A stretch of DNA of 64,000 nucleotides from Allopusillimonas ginsengisoli (GTDB lineage Bacteria; Pseudomonadota; Gammaproteobacteria; Burkholderiales; Burkholderiaceae_B): the NCBI GenBank assembly GCA_005239165.1, contig RAPG01000012.1, forward strand, positions 62,001 to 126,000, in the 5' to 3' direction. A program made the position numbers and the translations under genes. Under the pieces are notes generated by a model, which did no database searches, was not told the DNA's origin, and worked only from the letters and a program-made list of their open reading frames with translations. Numbering within the stretch: the stretch's first letter is position 1; every line of letters starts with the position of its first letter. Positions 16,407-25,587 of the stretch are shown in pieces.

Positions 16407-17233
16407 AATTGACGACGCTTGAAAAACAGGCTGGCAAGAGAGAAGGGCACGGCGACCCACAGCAACTGCACGATGATGAGCGTGCGCATGCTAAGCCCCG
16501 CCTGATCGCTGAGGCCGGCCATGCCGGAAAACATGGAAATGTTTTCGTAGCCGGTCAGGTTGAGCAGACGATAAACATCTGAAGGATTGAGCAGCAGCAG
16601 CATATTCACCTGGCTGGCGCCCATAAATCGTCCCTGATCGGCGACCAGCGCGCCCAGCAAGGCCATGTCATAGATGACGACAAAAAACAGCCAGACGCCC
16701 AGAGCAATGCCGGCAGCAGTCGTACGCTCGCGCACGCACGCACTGATCACGTAGCCCATGGCCAGAAAGCTTGCTCCCAGCAGAATGCTGGCGCCAATGA
16801 GTGATACAAAAGGTGCCCAGGCGGCCAGGTTCAGATCCCCATGCACCAGTTGCAGTGCCAGGCCGGCCGTGCCATAGCCAATGATTGTGGCCAGCGCCAG
16901 AATACACAGATGGCCAATGAATTTGCCCACAAGAACATGGCGACGTGCGACAGGGTAGGTGAGCAGCAGCGACATGGTGCCGCGTTCGATTTCACCGACA
17001 ATGGCGTCATAGGCCAGCAACAACGCCAGCAGTGGAACCAGAAATATAGACAGGCTTGACAGGCTCACAACGGTAACAGTCAGTGGGTCGACTTTGACGG
17101 CCCCTGTAGGTGTACTGCCCAGAAAGCCCAGCGAGAGCGCCAGCATGGCCAGTAACAGGGTCGTTGCGAGAATCCAGCGATTGCGCACGCCGTCGCGAAA
17201 TTCTTTGCCAGCGATGATAAAGATGGCGTTCAC
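16403..17233 (-). CDS. nosY: ABC transporter permease NosY
   Basis: NosY is the membrane subunit of the NosDFY maturation complex, which supports formation of the sulfur-containing CuZ centre of NosZ. The 276-residue protein has about six membrane helices and starts MNAIFIIAGKEFRDGVRNRW, the typical cytoplasmic leader of ABC-2 type permeases of this group. GTG at 17233 overlaps the nosF stop by three bases, and its own stop overlaps nosL. Confidence 0.93.
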   Translation of the reverse strand: MNAIFIIAGKEFRDGVRNRWILATTLLLAMLALSLGFLGSTPTGAVKVDPLTVTVVSLSSLSIFLVPLLALLLAYDAIVGEIERGTMSLLLTYPVARRHVLVGKFIGHLCILALATIIGYGTAGLALQLVHGDLNLAAWAPFVSLIGASILLGASFLAMGYVISACVRERTTAAGIALGVWLFFVVIYDMALLGALVADQGRFMGASQVNMLLLLNPSDVYRLLNLTGYENISMFSGMAGLSDQAGLSMRTLIIVQLLWVAVPFSLASLFFKRRQL

Positions 17234-18213
17234 GCGTCCTCCCGTTCCAGAATATGGGCATACATGTCATCCAGACTGGGGGCCTTGACTTCAATGTCGT
17301 CAAACGTGAGTCCCTGTGCGGTCAGGCTGCCCAGGCTGCACAGGGCGGCGACTTTTGCGTGCTCGTCGCAGGCAAGTTCATAGCTTGTGCTTCCGGTAGC
17401 GGCCCAGCCGTCGGGCAACAGGCCGGCCGGCGCATCTGGCGGCAGAGTGATTCGTATACGTGTCGGCAGGCTAGAGCTCTGGCGTAATGTCGACATTGAG
17501 CCATCTGCGACTTTATTGCCGTTTTTCATGACAATGACACGGTCTGTATTGCCTTCCAGTTCGGTTAGTACGTGCGTACTCAGTAATACTGTTGCACCGC
17601 TGTCGCGCAATTGACGCACGATTTCATAAAACATCAGGCGCGATGCCGGGTCCAGTCCGGTTGTTGGCTCGTCGAACAGCAGCACTTTGGGCTGGCCTAA
17701 CATGGCCTGAGCCAGTGCAAGGCGTTGTCGCATGCCTTTGGAATAGCCGCCCACCCGTCTTTTGGCAGCGCGTGCGATGCCCACGCGTGACAGCAGTCGC
17801 TCATTGTCTTCGCTGGGCAGCCCTTTGAGTCTGGCAAAAAAGGCCAGTGTTTCGACACCCGTCAATGAGGGATACAAAGCGACGGTTTCTGGCAGATAAC
17901 CGACGTTGCGACGCACCGCAACCACGCTTGGGCCTGACGCTTCGCAGCCCAACAGCTTCACTGAGCCTGATGTTGGACGAATGAGGCCGAGTATCAGTTT
18001 TATCAACGTGCTTTTGCCGGCACCATTGTGGCCGGCCAGTGCAACGCATTCACCTGGTTCGAGCGCAAGCGTAACGTCATTGACGGCGCGAACCGGGCCA
18101 TAGATTTTGCTGACACCCGACAGCGATACGTGTGCTGTATGATGGGTCCTTAATATGTAATGTGAGTGCAGGCGCGTCGGGTGCTCGCATAAGCGGTGCG
18201 CTATCGATAACAC
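17230..18213 (-). CDS. nosF: ABC transporter ATP-binding protein NosF (start uncertain)
   Basis: NosF is the ATPase of NosDFY. Walker A is AGHNGAGKSTLIK, the signature is GGYSKGMRQRLALAQA, and Walker B is KVLLFDEPTTGLDP, with the switch His in LLSTHVLTE. The conserved domain begins at HVSLSGVSKIYG. The only canonical in-frame start before it is GTG at 18213, about 28 codons upstream, which makes the gene overlap nosD by 137 bases. NosF homologues usually start close to the domain, so a lost start codon, a non-canonical start or a frameshift in nosD should be considered. A TAAGGA ribosome-binding-like sequence sits just before the domain but without an ATG. Confidence 0.88.
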   Translation of the reverse strand: MLSIAHRLCEHPTRLHSHYILRTHHTAHVSLSGVSKIYGPVRAVNDVTLALEPGECVALAGHNGAGKSTLIKLILGLIRPTSGSVKLLGCEASGPSVVAVRRNVGYLPETVALYPSLTGVETLAFFARLKGLPSEDNERLLSRVGIARAAKRRVGGYSKGMRQRLALAQAMLGQPKVLLFDEPTTGLDPASRLMFYEIVRQLRDSGATVLLSTHVLTELEGNTDRVIVMKNGNKVADGSMSTLRQSSSLPTRIRITLPPDAPAGLLPDGWAATGSTSYELACDEHAKVAALCSLGSLTAQGLTFDDIEVKAPSLDDMYAHILEREDA

Positions 18214-19453
18214 CGCCAGGCAGAATGGCCGGAAACTGTGTTTGCGCCCACCGTACCAGCGAAACAGCCGGGCTGTTCAACAGTAGTTGTGCTGAGGGTG
18301 CGCGCCAGACAACTTGATCAATAATATCGTTGGGCCGATACGCCGTGTCAGCAATACCATCGCCATCCAGATCAAACGCCGAGTTGTCACTCCAGTAATT
18401 GCCACGGCCTTCGTCGGACCAGTCCATGTGGCGTGTTCCCACATATTTGACCTGGTTGCGGTTGCCTACGAAGGCGTTGCCGGTAATGGTGTTGCCGGTT
18501 GAGCCGGCCGTAAAGTGCACGCCTATGCCGCAGGCCTCAAAGTGATTGTTCTGGATGCGGTTATTGTTGGCGTTGTAGATAAACACACATTTCTGGCTGC
18601 CGATCACGGCATTTCCAGTGATGATGGATTGGTTGGCGTAATTGAACATCAGCCCCTGCTCACGGTCATTGATGGACGCGTTGCCTGTGGCCTCAATGTA
18701 CTTCGAGTACATGATGGCATAGCCAATGTCATTGCCTTCTGACACATTATTCACCACCTGGCTGTTATCAGCGTTCATGTAATGCACGCCATAGCGCAGA
18801 TTGGAAAAGTGGTTGTTTTCAAATCGGTTGTTCTTGCTGGTATTTACAAATATGCCGTCGCGACCATAAGAGATGTGGTTGCCCATAATTTGTGAGCCTG
18901 GCGAATTCCAGAGCGTGACCCCATTGCCGCGCTCCGCCATACGCAGATCCTTATTGCCAACAATGCGGTTGTTGCGAACCAGTGCGTCTGTTGGGCCCCA
19001 CACATATACGCCAACCGAGTTGTCGAGCACGTCGTTGTTTTCGATTAGTGCCTTGTGGGCGGTTCTGTCCAGAAAAATACCGGCATCCATGTCTGGAAGG
19101 CTTAAGCCCGACAAGGTGACGGTGAGGTTGCGCAGGGTGACGTGCTCACCTTTTACCCAGACAGTACGCCCTTTTCGTGTTCCTGCAATGATGGCCTGAC
19201 GGCTTTCAGGCCCTTCCAGCGTCAGTGGCTTGGACACTACGATGTTCCCGGCGTAGTTGCCCGGGGCAAGGAGCAAGACATCGCCCGGTTCAGCCGCATC
19301 GATAACAACCTGCAGGTCATCACCGGCGGCCACTGTGTGAGTGGCCGCCAGCAAACCGCCGGCCGGTCCTGCGCAAAGCAGGAGGGCGGCCAGCGCCATG
19401 CCGGCTTTCGCCGCCAGATGGCTTATGGATCTGGTTGGCTGCGGCATGGTCAT
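18077..19453 (-). CDS. nosD: Periplasmic copper-site maturation protein NosD
   Basis: NosD is a periplasmic right-handed beta-helix protein needed to build the CuZ site of NosZ. A signal peptide (MALAALLLCAGPAGGLLAA) is followed by many parallel beta-helix turns seen as repeated Asn-rich units (IENNDVLDN, VRNNRIVGN, FENNHFSN, VVNNVSEGN, IQNNHFEA). The protein is 458 residues. The tail after GGVIDSAPLMRAPDAPA is not typical of the family and overlaps the nosF reading frame. Starts at 19453 or 19447 are both possible; the former abuts the nosZ stop. Confidence 0.93.
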   Translation of the reverse strand: MTMPQPTRSISHLAAKAGMALAALLLCAGPAGGLLAATHTVAAGDDLQVVIDAAEPGDVLLLAPGNYAGNIVVSKPLTLEGPESRQAIIAGTRKGRTVWVKGEHVTLRNLTVTLSGLSLPDMDAGIFLDRTAHKALIENNDVLDNSVGVYVWGPTDALVRNNRIVGNKDLRMAERGNGVTLWNSPGSQIMGNHISYGRDGIFVNTSKNNRFENNHFSNLRYGVHYMNADNSQVVNNVSEGNDIGYAIMYSKYIEATGNASINDREQGLMFNYANQSIITGNAVIGSQKCVFIYNANNNRIQNNHFEACGIGVHFTAGSTGNTITGNAFVGNRNQVKYVGTRHMDWSDEGRGNYWSDNSAFDLDGDGIADTAYRPNDIIDQVVWRAPSAQLLLNSPAVSLVRWAQTQFPAILPGGVIDSAPLMRAPDAPALTLHIKDPSYSTRIAVGCQQNLWPGSRRQ

Positions 19454-21364
19454 TTAGGCTGATTTCTTGGGCTTGACGATCATTTGGCCTGACATCTCCA
19501 TGTGCAGTGCGTGGCAGAACCACTGGCAGTAGTACCAGTGCACACCGGGACGACCCGCCGTGAAGGTGACCGACGACGTTGCCTGAGGCCCAATTTCCAT
19601 GGCGATGCCATGGCCTCCAAGCGTAAAGCCATGTGTAAGGTCTTCGATGACTTCCATATTGGTTACGATGACCGTCACCTCGTCGCCTTCATTGACTTCG
19701 AACTGCGCCAGGCTAAATTGAGGCGCCACGGCAACCATGTAAACGCGTACTTTATTGCCATCGCGAATCACGTCGGCCGCGCCTTCCAGGGTGACACCGT
19801 CTTTCTCGGCCTGTTTGCGGGCGTCTTCCCACATAGGGTCGTTGCGGTTCCAGACACTGAGTGGCTGCACTTTTGATGCATGAACCAGACACATGTCGTG
19901 GGGTTCGGCAAAGCTGGGGCCGTCATGAACCAGAATCATCTCATCACCCGAGATGTCGATAAGCTGATCGTTTTCAGGCTTTAGCGGTCCGACGTTCAGG
20001 AAGCGGTCTTTCGAAAATTTGTTCAGCGACACCAGCCATTTGCCGTCAGCTTCTTTGGTTTCACCCATAGTGGTGTGGTTGTGTCCGGGCTGATAGTGCA
20101 CATCCAGTTTCTGGATAATGGGGTCGACATCTTCGCCTTTGAACTGGCGGCGGGCTTTGTCAATATTCCACTTCACCATCTGGCTGTCGATAAACAATGT
20201 GGTGTAGGCGTTGCCACGTCCATCGAAGGCCGTGTGCAGGGGACCAAGACCCAGCTGAGGTTCGGCCACAACGCAATCACGCGGTTTGATCTTGTCGTCA
20301 AACAAATCGTCCAGCGTACGCACGTCCAGCACGGTAACCGTGGGGGATAGCTTGCCGTTGAGCACAACGTGAATACCATCGGGTGCGGCGTTGCAGCCAT
20401 GCGGCGAGTTGGGTACCGGGATGTAGCGCGTGTACTTGGAACCGTGGCGGCCATCGACAACCTTGACGCCGTTAATCTCTTTGTAATCGCCTTTCTCGAT
20501 AGCTTCTTCAATGCGTTTAATGTTGAACACCACGCACCAGTCTTGCTCGTTGGCCGACATTTCTGCCAGCGTCAGACCTTTTTCTGAGTTGTAGCAAGTG
20601 GCAAACGAATACTTGCCCTGATAGTCGGCATCGCCGTTGTCCAGGTTGCCATCGACCATGACTTGCCAGGCAATTTTCATGGTGTCGCCGTCAATGGCGG
20701 TATAGATGGCAAAGAAGTTTTCTTTCGGGTTGTCCAGAACACTGCCGTCATTGTTCATGGGGGCGATGTGTTCGCCGTTGGCAAACACGTAGCCGGTGCG
20801 CGGATAGCGCTGCGGACGCAGGCCGTGCACGCCGTGAACGTTAGGCAGTTCAATAATCTTGTCGGTTTTCATCACATCGCAGCGAATACGCGCAACACGA
20901 TTATTTGCCTTGTCATTGATAAAGATATAGCGGCCATCGTAGGTCTGATCGGTAAACGACATGTGCGGGTGGTGTGCATCGCCGTTCATGAACAGGCCAC
21001 CCTGGTCTTTCAGATACTCACGTGTTTCAGGTATAAGCCCTTCAGTCAGAATCTTCTTGCTCTCATTGGTCTGGCCCCAGCCAGTTGCACTGCAGCGATT
21101 GAAAATGGGTATGCGTACCAATTCGCGCATGGAGGGCAGGCCCAATACGCGCAACTCACCCGATTGCCCGCTAGAGTTGAACGCATAGTATTCGTCCAGT
21201 TCACCGGGGCCGACGTGGCCAGACTGGCCTTTCGGTTTTGAATCTTTGGCGAAGGCAGTCGACATTTGCGAACCGCCTGCAAACCCCGCAGCCCCTGTGA
21301 GGGCCGCAGTGCCTAGAAAGCCGCGCCGGGATATTCCGGTTTTGACGTTTTTCTGGTCAGACAT
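19454..21364 (-). CDS. nosZ: Nitrous oxide reductase NosZ (clade I, Tat-exported)
   Basis: NosZ reduces N2O to N2 in the periplasm, the last step of denitrification. The 636-residue precursor has a twin-arginine signal (SRRGFLGTAALTGAAG), which marks clade I. The seven-bladed propeller carries CuZ histidine motifs: DAHHPH, NSPHGCN, GHNHTTMGE and EPHDMC. The C-terminal cupredoxin holds CuA with Cys613, Trp615, Cys617, His621 and Met624, plus an upstream His in LTHGFTL. A strong AAGGAG ribosome-binding site precedes the ATG. All expected ligands are present, so the enzyme appears intact. Confidence 0.97.
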   Translation of the reverse strand: MSDQKNVKTGISRRGFLGTAALTGAAGFAGGSQMSTAFAKDSKPKGQSGHVGPGELDEYYAFNSSGQSGELRVLGLPSMRELVRIPIFNRCSATGWGQTNESKKILTEGLIPETREYLKDQGGLFMNGDAHHPHMSFTDQTYDGRYIFINDKANNRVARIRCDVMKTDKIIELPNVHGVHGLRPQRYPRTGYVFANGEHIAPMNNDGSVLDNPKENFFAIYTAIDGDTMKIAWQVMVDGNLDNGDADYQGKYSFATCYNSEKGLTLAEMSANEQDWCVVFNIKRIEEAIEKGDYKEINGVKVVDGRHGSKYTRYIPVPNSPHGCNAAPDGIHVVLNGKLSPTVTVLDVRTLDDLFDDKIKPRDCVVAEPQLGLGPLHTAFDGRGNAYTTLFIDSQMVKWNIDKARRQFKGEDVDPIIQKLDVHYQPGHNHTTMGETKEADGKWLVSLNKFSKDRFLNVGPLKPENDQLIDISGDEMILVHDGPSFAEPHDMCLVHASKVQPLSVWNRNDPMWEDARKQAEKDGVTLEGAADVIRDGNKVRVYMVAVAPQFSLAQFEVNEGDEVTVIVTNMEVIEDLTHGFTLGGHGIAMEIGPQATSSVTFTAGRPGVHWYYCQWFCHALHMEMSGQMIVKPKKSA

Positions 21365-21390
21365 GATTAACTCCTTGAGTCATGGAGCGA

Positions 21391-21419
21391 CTGACATACG
21401 GAATCGGATGGTATGTCAG
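21391..21419. repeat. Perfect inverted repeat in the nosR-nosZ gap
   Basis: CTGACATAC (21391-21399) and GTATGTCAG (21411-21419) form a perfect 9-bp stem with an 11-base loop. It lies 27 bases upstream of the nosZ start in the 117-base gap after nosR. It lacks a T tract, so it is not a standard terminator; it could be an operator or an mRNA stability or processing hairpin. Confidence 0.6.
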
Positions 21420-21481
21420 CGCGATTGAAATGCCGGCCGCGGTGAGGCGGGGGTGGCAGATAGTTGGTTTTAGGTTGATCA

Positions 21482-23842
21482 TCAGCTTGTCGGCGCATCG
21501 TCGGCGATGCGAGGGCGCACTCCGGGCTGGCGCCCAGTCTCTGCGTCATTGCGGCCGGGGGTATAGCGCGCCACGGTTTCTTCCAGCTTCGCACTTCCGG
21601 GCGCCGGACGATTGCGCTGTCGTCGTGCATTCTTCTGGATCAAATGCGGGCATTTGGTGTTGTGGTGGTACAGCATCTGGCAGTGCAGGCACTGAATGCA
21701 TTCGTTCGGGTTAATGTCGCCTTCAGGGTTAATGGCCTGAACCGGGCATTCGTTGCTGCAACGCTGGCATGGGTTGCCGCAATCGTTGTAGCGCTTGAGC
21801 CAGTTGAAAATGCGCAGACGTGCTGGGATGGCCAGGGCTGCGCCTAGTGGGCACAGGTAGCGACAGAAAAAGCGTTCTATAAACAGGCCCGCAACAAGCA
21901 ACAGCACGGCAAACAGCACAAATGGCCAGTAGCGCATGAACTTCAGAATGATGGCGGTCTTGAAGGGCTCCACCTCAGACAGACGCTCGGCCAGGGCCAG
22001 ATCGTAGAACGCTACGCCAAACAACATAATAAAAACGATGTACTTTAGGGCGGACAGGCGTGTGTTTACGCCATGTGGCACTGTGATCTGCTTGATGCCC
22101 AGCTTTTTGGCGATGCGGTTTGTCAGTTCCTGCAGCGAGCCAAATGGGCAGAGCCAGCCGCAGAAGGCGCCTCGGTTCCAGAAGATCAGAGAAATCGCGG
22201 TGGCGCACCAGAGAATGAATACCACCGGGTCCATCAGAAAATATTCCCAGCGAAAATCCGTCTGCACGGCATTGAAGAATGTCAGAACATTGACCACCGA
22301 TAGCTGCGCCTGACCATACCAGCCTAGCCATACCAGTGAAAACGTCAGGAACACCAGTCTGAATCGGTCATAAAAAACAGGATGGCGGGCGAGTTGATCC
22401 TGAAAGAAGAACACGCACACCAGCACCAGCAAGGCGATGGACACCACGACAATTTGACTGGTTTTGGCTTTCCAGATCTGCTTCCACAGTGTCGAGCTGG
22501 CCTCGGGGTCATAACTCGCGTCATCGCTGACGCCAGCCGATGCGGTCGATGTCTTCGCAGTGGCCGACTGGGCCGCAGGGGTGGCCGATGCGGCTGCAAG
22601 TTGGGTTGCGGCTGCCGTCGCTTCCGGGTCAGGCATGGAGTAGGCGGCGGGCAAGGCGTAGTCAAGGTCGAAGGTGACAAAGGCTTTTTCTTTGACACTG
22701 ATAACCCGTTGAACCATGAGTTGCAGGCGCCAAGGCTCGGCGGCGCTGAAAACGGCATCGTCTGGGGTAACGTATAGCGCGATCTCTGTAAGTCGTGGCG
22801 CGCCTGACGCGGCCAGTGTGGCCAGACGCTGATGGTTTCTGTCGGTGAAGCGAAAGCTGTGCTCGTTCTGGATGACTTCAATTCGGTCGAAGATACCGCC
22901 CCGCACGTATCCCGAACCCTTGAAGGAGTAGGGTCCGTTGCCCGCTACCAAAATGGCTTGCTGACCGGGTTTCAGGCGATCACGCAGGCGTTCCCAGCCT
23001 ACATCGCCAAGCAGACTGCGTCCTATGGAAGGGGAGCTGACCAAAGCGGTGTAGAGGTCAATAAACTGATCATCTGGATCGCCCGGCTCGGGGTGATCAA
23101 TGGCGTTCTGGCGTCCGGTATCGGCAAACTGCTTGTTGACGTCCGCAACAGTCAGGTGCAGATTCGCGACTGCGCCTTCGGCCCGCAGTGTGTCCCAGCT
23201 TTTGACGTCGGTCACAGACGGATCGACGAGGCGGGGGATGGAAACCGGCCCGGCCGTTGCGCTGCCCGAAGCCGTGTCATCAGTCGCTTTTGCGTAAGCG
23301 CGGGCGACCGCAATCGATGAGCGGGTGATGCTGTCGCCTATGACCATGAGCGTGACGGTTGCGCCGCTTACGATGTCAACGGGAGTAGGAGCGCCGGGGC
23401 GTGGAGGGGACTCTAGAAAGTTCAATCCCACATAGCCCTGAATAAAATGCTCGACTTTAGACTCGGGGATGCCGATAAGCACGATGGGCTCGTGGTGTTC
23501 AACCAGCCGAGCACCAACAATTTTGCCATCGTTGTCAATGGCCACCAGTGTATCGATGGGCTTGCTTGAATAGCCTCGCGTGTTGACGATGTCGGTTGTC
23601 AGGTATACATAGCCCAACTGCTGGTCGCCGGCATAGGCGCGAGCAACAGGCGGCTTGCCCTCGACCGGGCCCAGGCGATCGGCGCCAGGAAAAATATCTG
23701 GCGTCTCCATTTGTTTCAGAAACACCGGAAGCTTCTGAGCCTGCGCGTAGTGGGCCGGAAGCAGCATACAGAACAGGCTCAGGAACACGAGAAAAATTAC
23801 ATGCGCCGCATGTTTTGAGACTGTGAAAGAGGGGCTTGGCAT
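21482..23842 (-). CDS. nosR: Membrane flavo-iron-sulfur protein NosR
   Basis: NosR is needed for nosZ expression and for electron delivery to NosZ. The 786-residue protein has a signal peptide, a periplasmic FMN-binding domain with the flavinylation motif SGATVT (predicted FMN-threonine Thr162), a variable Ala/Thr-rich linker near residues 420-450, several membrane helices, and a cytoplasmic polyferredoxin part. The latter shows CGWLCPFGSLQE, CRYLCPLGA and two ferredoxin-like clusters (CQRCSNECP and CIQCLHC). It leads the nos operon, and the ApbE enzyme that would flavinylate it is encoded at the operon's end. Confidence 0.95.
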   Translation of the reverse strand: MPSPSFTVSKHAAHVIFLVFLSLFCMLLPAHYAQAQKLPVFLKQMETPDIFPGADRLGPVEGKPPVARAYAGDQQLGYVYLTTDIVNTRGYSSKPIDTLVAIDNDGKIVGARLVEHHEPIVLIGIPESKVEHFIQGYVGLNFLESPPRPGAPTPVDIVSGATVTLMVIGDSITRSSIAVARAYAKATDDTASGSATAGPVSIPRLVDPSVTDVKSWDTLRAEGAVANLHLTVADVNKQFADTGRQNAIDHPEPGDPDDQFIDLYTALVSSPSIGRSLLGDVGWERLRDRLKPGQQAILVAGNGPYSFKGSGYVRGGIFDRIEVIQNEHSFRFTDRNHQRLATLAASGAPRLTEIALYVTPDDAVFSAAEPWRLQLMVQRVISVKEKAFVTFDLDYALPAAYSMPDPEATAAATQLAAASATPAAQSATAKTSTASAGVSDDASYDPEASSTLWKQIWKAKTSQIVVVSIALLVLVCVFFFQDQLARHPVFYDRFRLVFLTFSLVWLGWYGQAQLSVVNVLTFFNAVQTDFRWEYFLMDPVVFILWCATAISLIFWNRGAFCGWLCPFGSLQELTNRIAKKLGIKQITVPHGVNTRLSALKYIVFIMLFGVAFYDLALAERLSEVEPFKTAIILKFMRYWPFVLFAVLLLVAGLFIERFFCRYLCPLGAALAIPARLRIFNWLKRYNDCGNPCQRCSNECPVQAINPEGDINPNECIQCLHCQMLYHHNTKCPHLIQKNARRQRNRPAPGSAKLEETVARYTPGRNDAETGRQPGVRPRIADDAPTS

Positions 23843-23905
23843 TCAATGGCTCTGGTTGTGGCTGGTGAGTCTTTGCATGCTAGTTGGTGGCATCTTGAGC
23901 CGGGC

Positions 23906-23919
23906 TTGATCTAGCGCAA
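23906..23919. promoter_or_regulatory. Weak FNR/DNR-like half-matching site
   Basis: TTGATCTAGCGCAA matches one half of the FNR consensus (TTGAT) perfectly and the other half at three of five positions. It lies between the strong FNR box and the nosR start, about 65 bases upstream of the latter. It might be a secondary regulator site. Confidence 0.3.
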
Positions 23920-23995
23920 GCCGGAGCGGTGCCGGCCCGGGGCGTTTCAGGTTTGTTTGCGATATATCAGTCTTTGGTGAGGTGGTGTGCTTATC

Positions 23996-24009
23996 TTGAT
24001 GCGCATCAA
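23996..24009. promoter_or_regulatory. FNR/DNR/NnrR-type binding site in the nosR-P450 divergent region
   Basis: TTGATGCGCATCAA is a perfect palindromic match to the FNR-family consensus TTGAT-N4-ATCAA. Such sites respond to oxygen lack or nitric oxide in denitrifiers. For the plus-strand P450 gene a TATATA at 24031-24036 lies 21 bases after the box, close to the spacing of a class II activated promoter (box centred near -41.5). For nosR the best -10-like sequence (GATATATC at 23961-23968) is a few bases further away than ideal. The box probably serves nosR and may serve both genes. Confidence 0.85.
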
Positions 24010-24131
24010 GTCACCTAGGGTGAACCCTGATATATAACTCAGAGATGTCTCAGCGGGAGGCCGGGCACACCTGCCCGCCGTGCGCTGGCATGTTTTCCTC
24101 CATTATTGCAACCTCTTATCAGGAAACACTC

Positions 24132-25282
24132 ATGCTGTGCGATCAGCCCGATGACGACTGGGATCCACGCGCCGAAGCGGTGCAAAAAACCAGATCTCCG
24201 CTTATGATGAAATGCGTGGGCAGTGCCCGGTTGCGCACAGTGCCTATATGGGTTGGTCGGTATTCAGGCATGAAGATGTCAAACTGGTGCTAAATGATCA
24301 CGACACGTTCAGCAGCCGGGTGTCACGTCATGTTTCGGTGCCCAATGGCATGGATCCCCCCGAGCACGATGTGTTTCGTCGCGTCATCGAGCCCTGTTTC
24401 AGCCAGGCCCGGCTCCAGCACTTTGCGCCCGCCTGTCGGCGCGTGGCCAGCGCATTGGTCGGGGAGCTGCCGCGTTCACAACCCGTCGAGTTCATGAATG
24501 CCTTTGCCAGGCAGTTCGCGGTCAATGTGCAGTGCGACTACCTTGGGTGGCCCGAGGCCTTGCACGCGCCCTTGCTGCACTGGCTGCAGCGTAACCAGGC
24601 CGCCACCCTGGCAGGCGACCGCAAGATGCTGTCAGCACTGGCAGCCGAGTTTGACGGGTATATCCGAACGCTGCTTGATCAGCGTCGCGAAGCCGGTGAT
24701 ATGGAAGCCGGAGATGTCACTGCTTATCTTGCTCATGCGCAGGTAGATGGACGAAACTTGACCAATGAAGAAATCGTCAGCATTTTGCGCAACTGGACGG
24801 CCGGCGAGTTGGGCACCATCGCGGCCTGTGCCGGCATCATTGCTCATTATCTTGCCAGCCACCCTGAGCTTCCTGGTTTACTACGCAGTCAGCCTCATCA
24901 TATTCCTGCTGCCATCGACGAAATCTTGCGCATGCATGCGCCGCTTATCGCCAACCGTCGCATCGCAAGCAAATCGGTCCAGCTTGGCGACCGCCATATT
25001 CAGGCCGGTGACCGCATCACCTTATTGTGGGCCTCTGCCAATCGCGATGAACAGGTGTTTGGTGATCCCGACGAATTTCGTCTTGACCGCGACCCGGCGC
25101 TTAACCTGTTGTATGGGGCGGGTATTCATGTGTGCCCGGGCGCTGAGCTGGCCCGCATGGAGCTGAAAATTCTGCTCGAGGAGTTACTCGCCGGCACAAA
25201 GCAACTGGCGCTGGCGGGCGAACCAGTACATGCCGTATATCCGGCCAGCGGGTTCTCTTCATTGCCCATGAGCATTTCATAG
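24132..25282 (+). CDS. Cytochrome P450 (apparent frameshift in an A6 run at 24184-24189)
   Basis: A haem-thiolate monooxygenase-type protein. The long frame from 24212 contains the K-helix EILR, the PERF-like DPDEFRLDR region and the haem motif YGAGIHVCPGAELAR with the axial Cys. The I-helix reads TAGELGTIAACAG and lacks the usual acid-Thr pair. The N-terminal piece (DDDWDPRAEAVQK) lies in another frame starting at ATG 24132, and QISAYDEMRGQCPVAHS continues it in the long frame; one extra A in the A6 run would join them. Translation as read could start only at 24212, losing about 27 residues. Substrate unknown. It is divergent from nosR and shares an FNR-type box. Confidence 0.8.
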
Positions 25283-25587
25283 TGGCGCAGTTGTTGTCTG
25301 TGTTGCTGTACCCGCGTGTCTGAAAGCGGGTATAAAGCTCGCCCACTGTTGCTTTTTGCGCGTAAGGCCCAGACATAACAGGAAAAATTTCAAATCTCTG
25401 TTAGAATATAGGGCTTTACAGCTATATTGTTTTTGCAATGGCGCAGGCTGGGCTAACAATTGTAGCGGCACATTTTCGAATGCGTCAGGGTAGTTTCTGT
25501 ACTGGTTTGGTTAAAGGCACAACGGCAGGCCCAAGGGCTGCCATGCGGCCTGTACATGCCTTATCGGTGCACCGTGATGCGATAATA
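25283..25587. other. Leader region upstream of rimP
   Basis: About 300 bases between the P450 and the rimP terminator-like hairpin hold no recognisable gene. TAGAATATAGGGCT near 25402 resembles a -10 region of a stable transcript, but no convincing -35 was found. A short open frame (25438-25647) runs into rimP in another frame and looks spurious. Confidence 0.35.
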
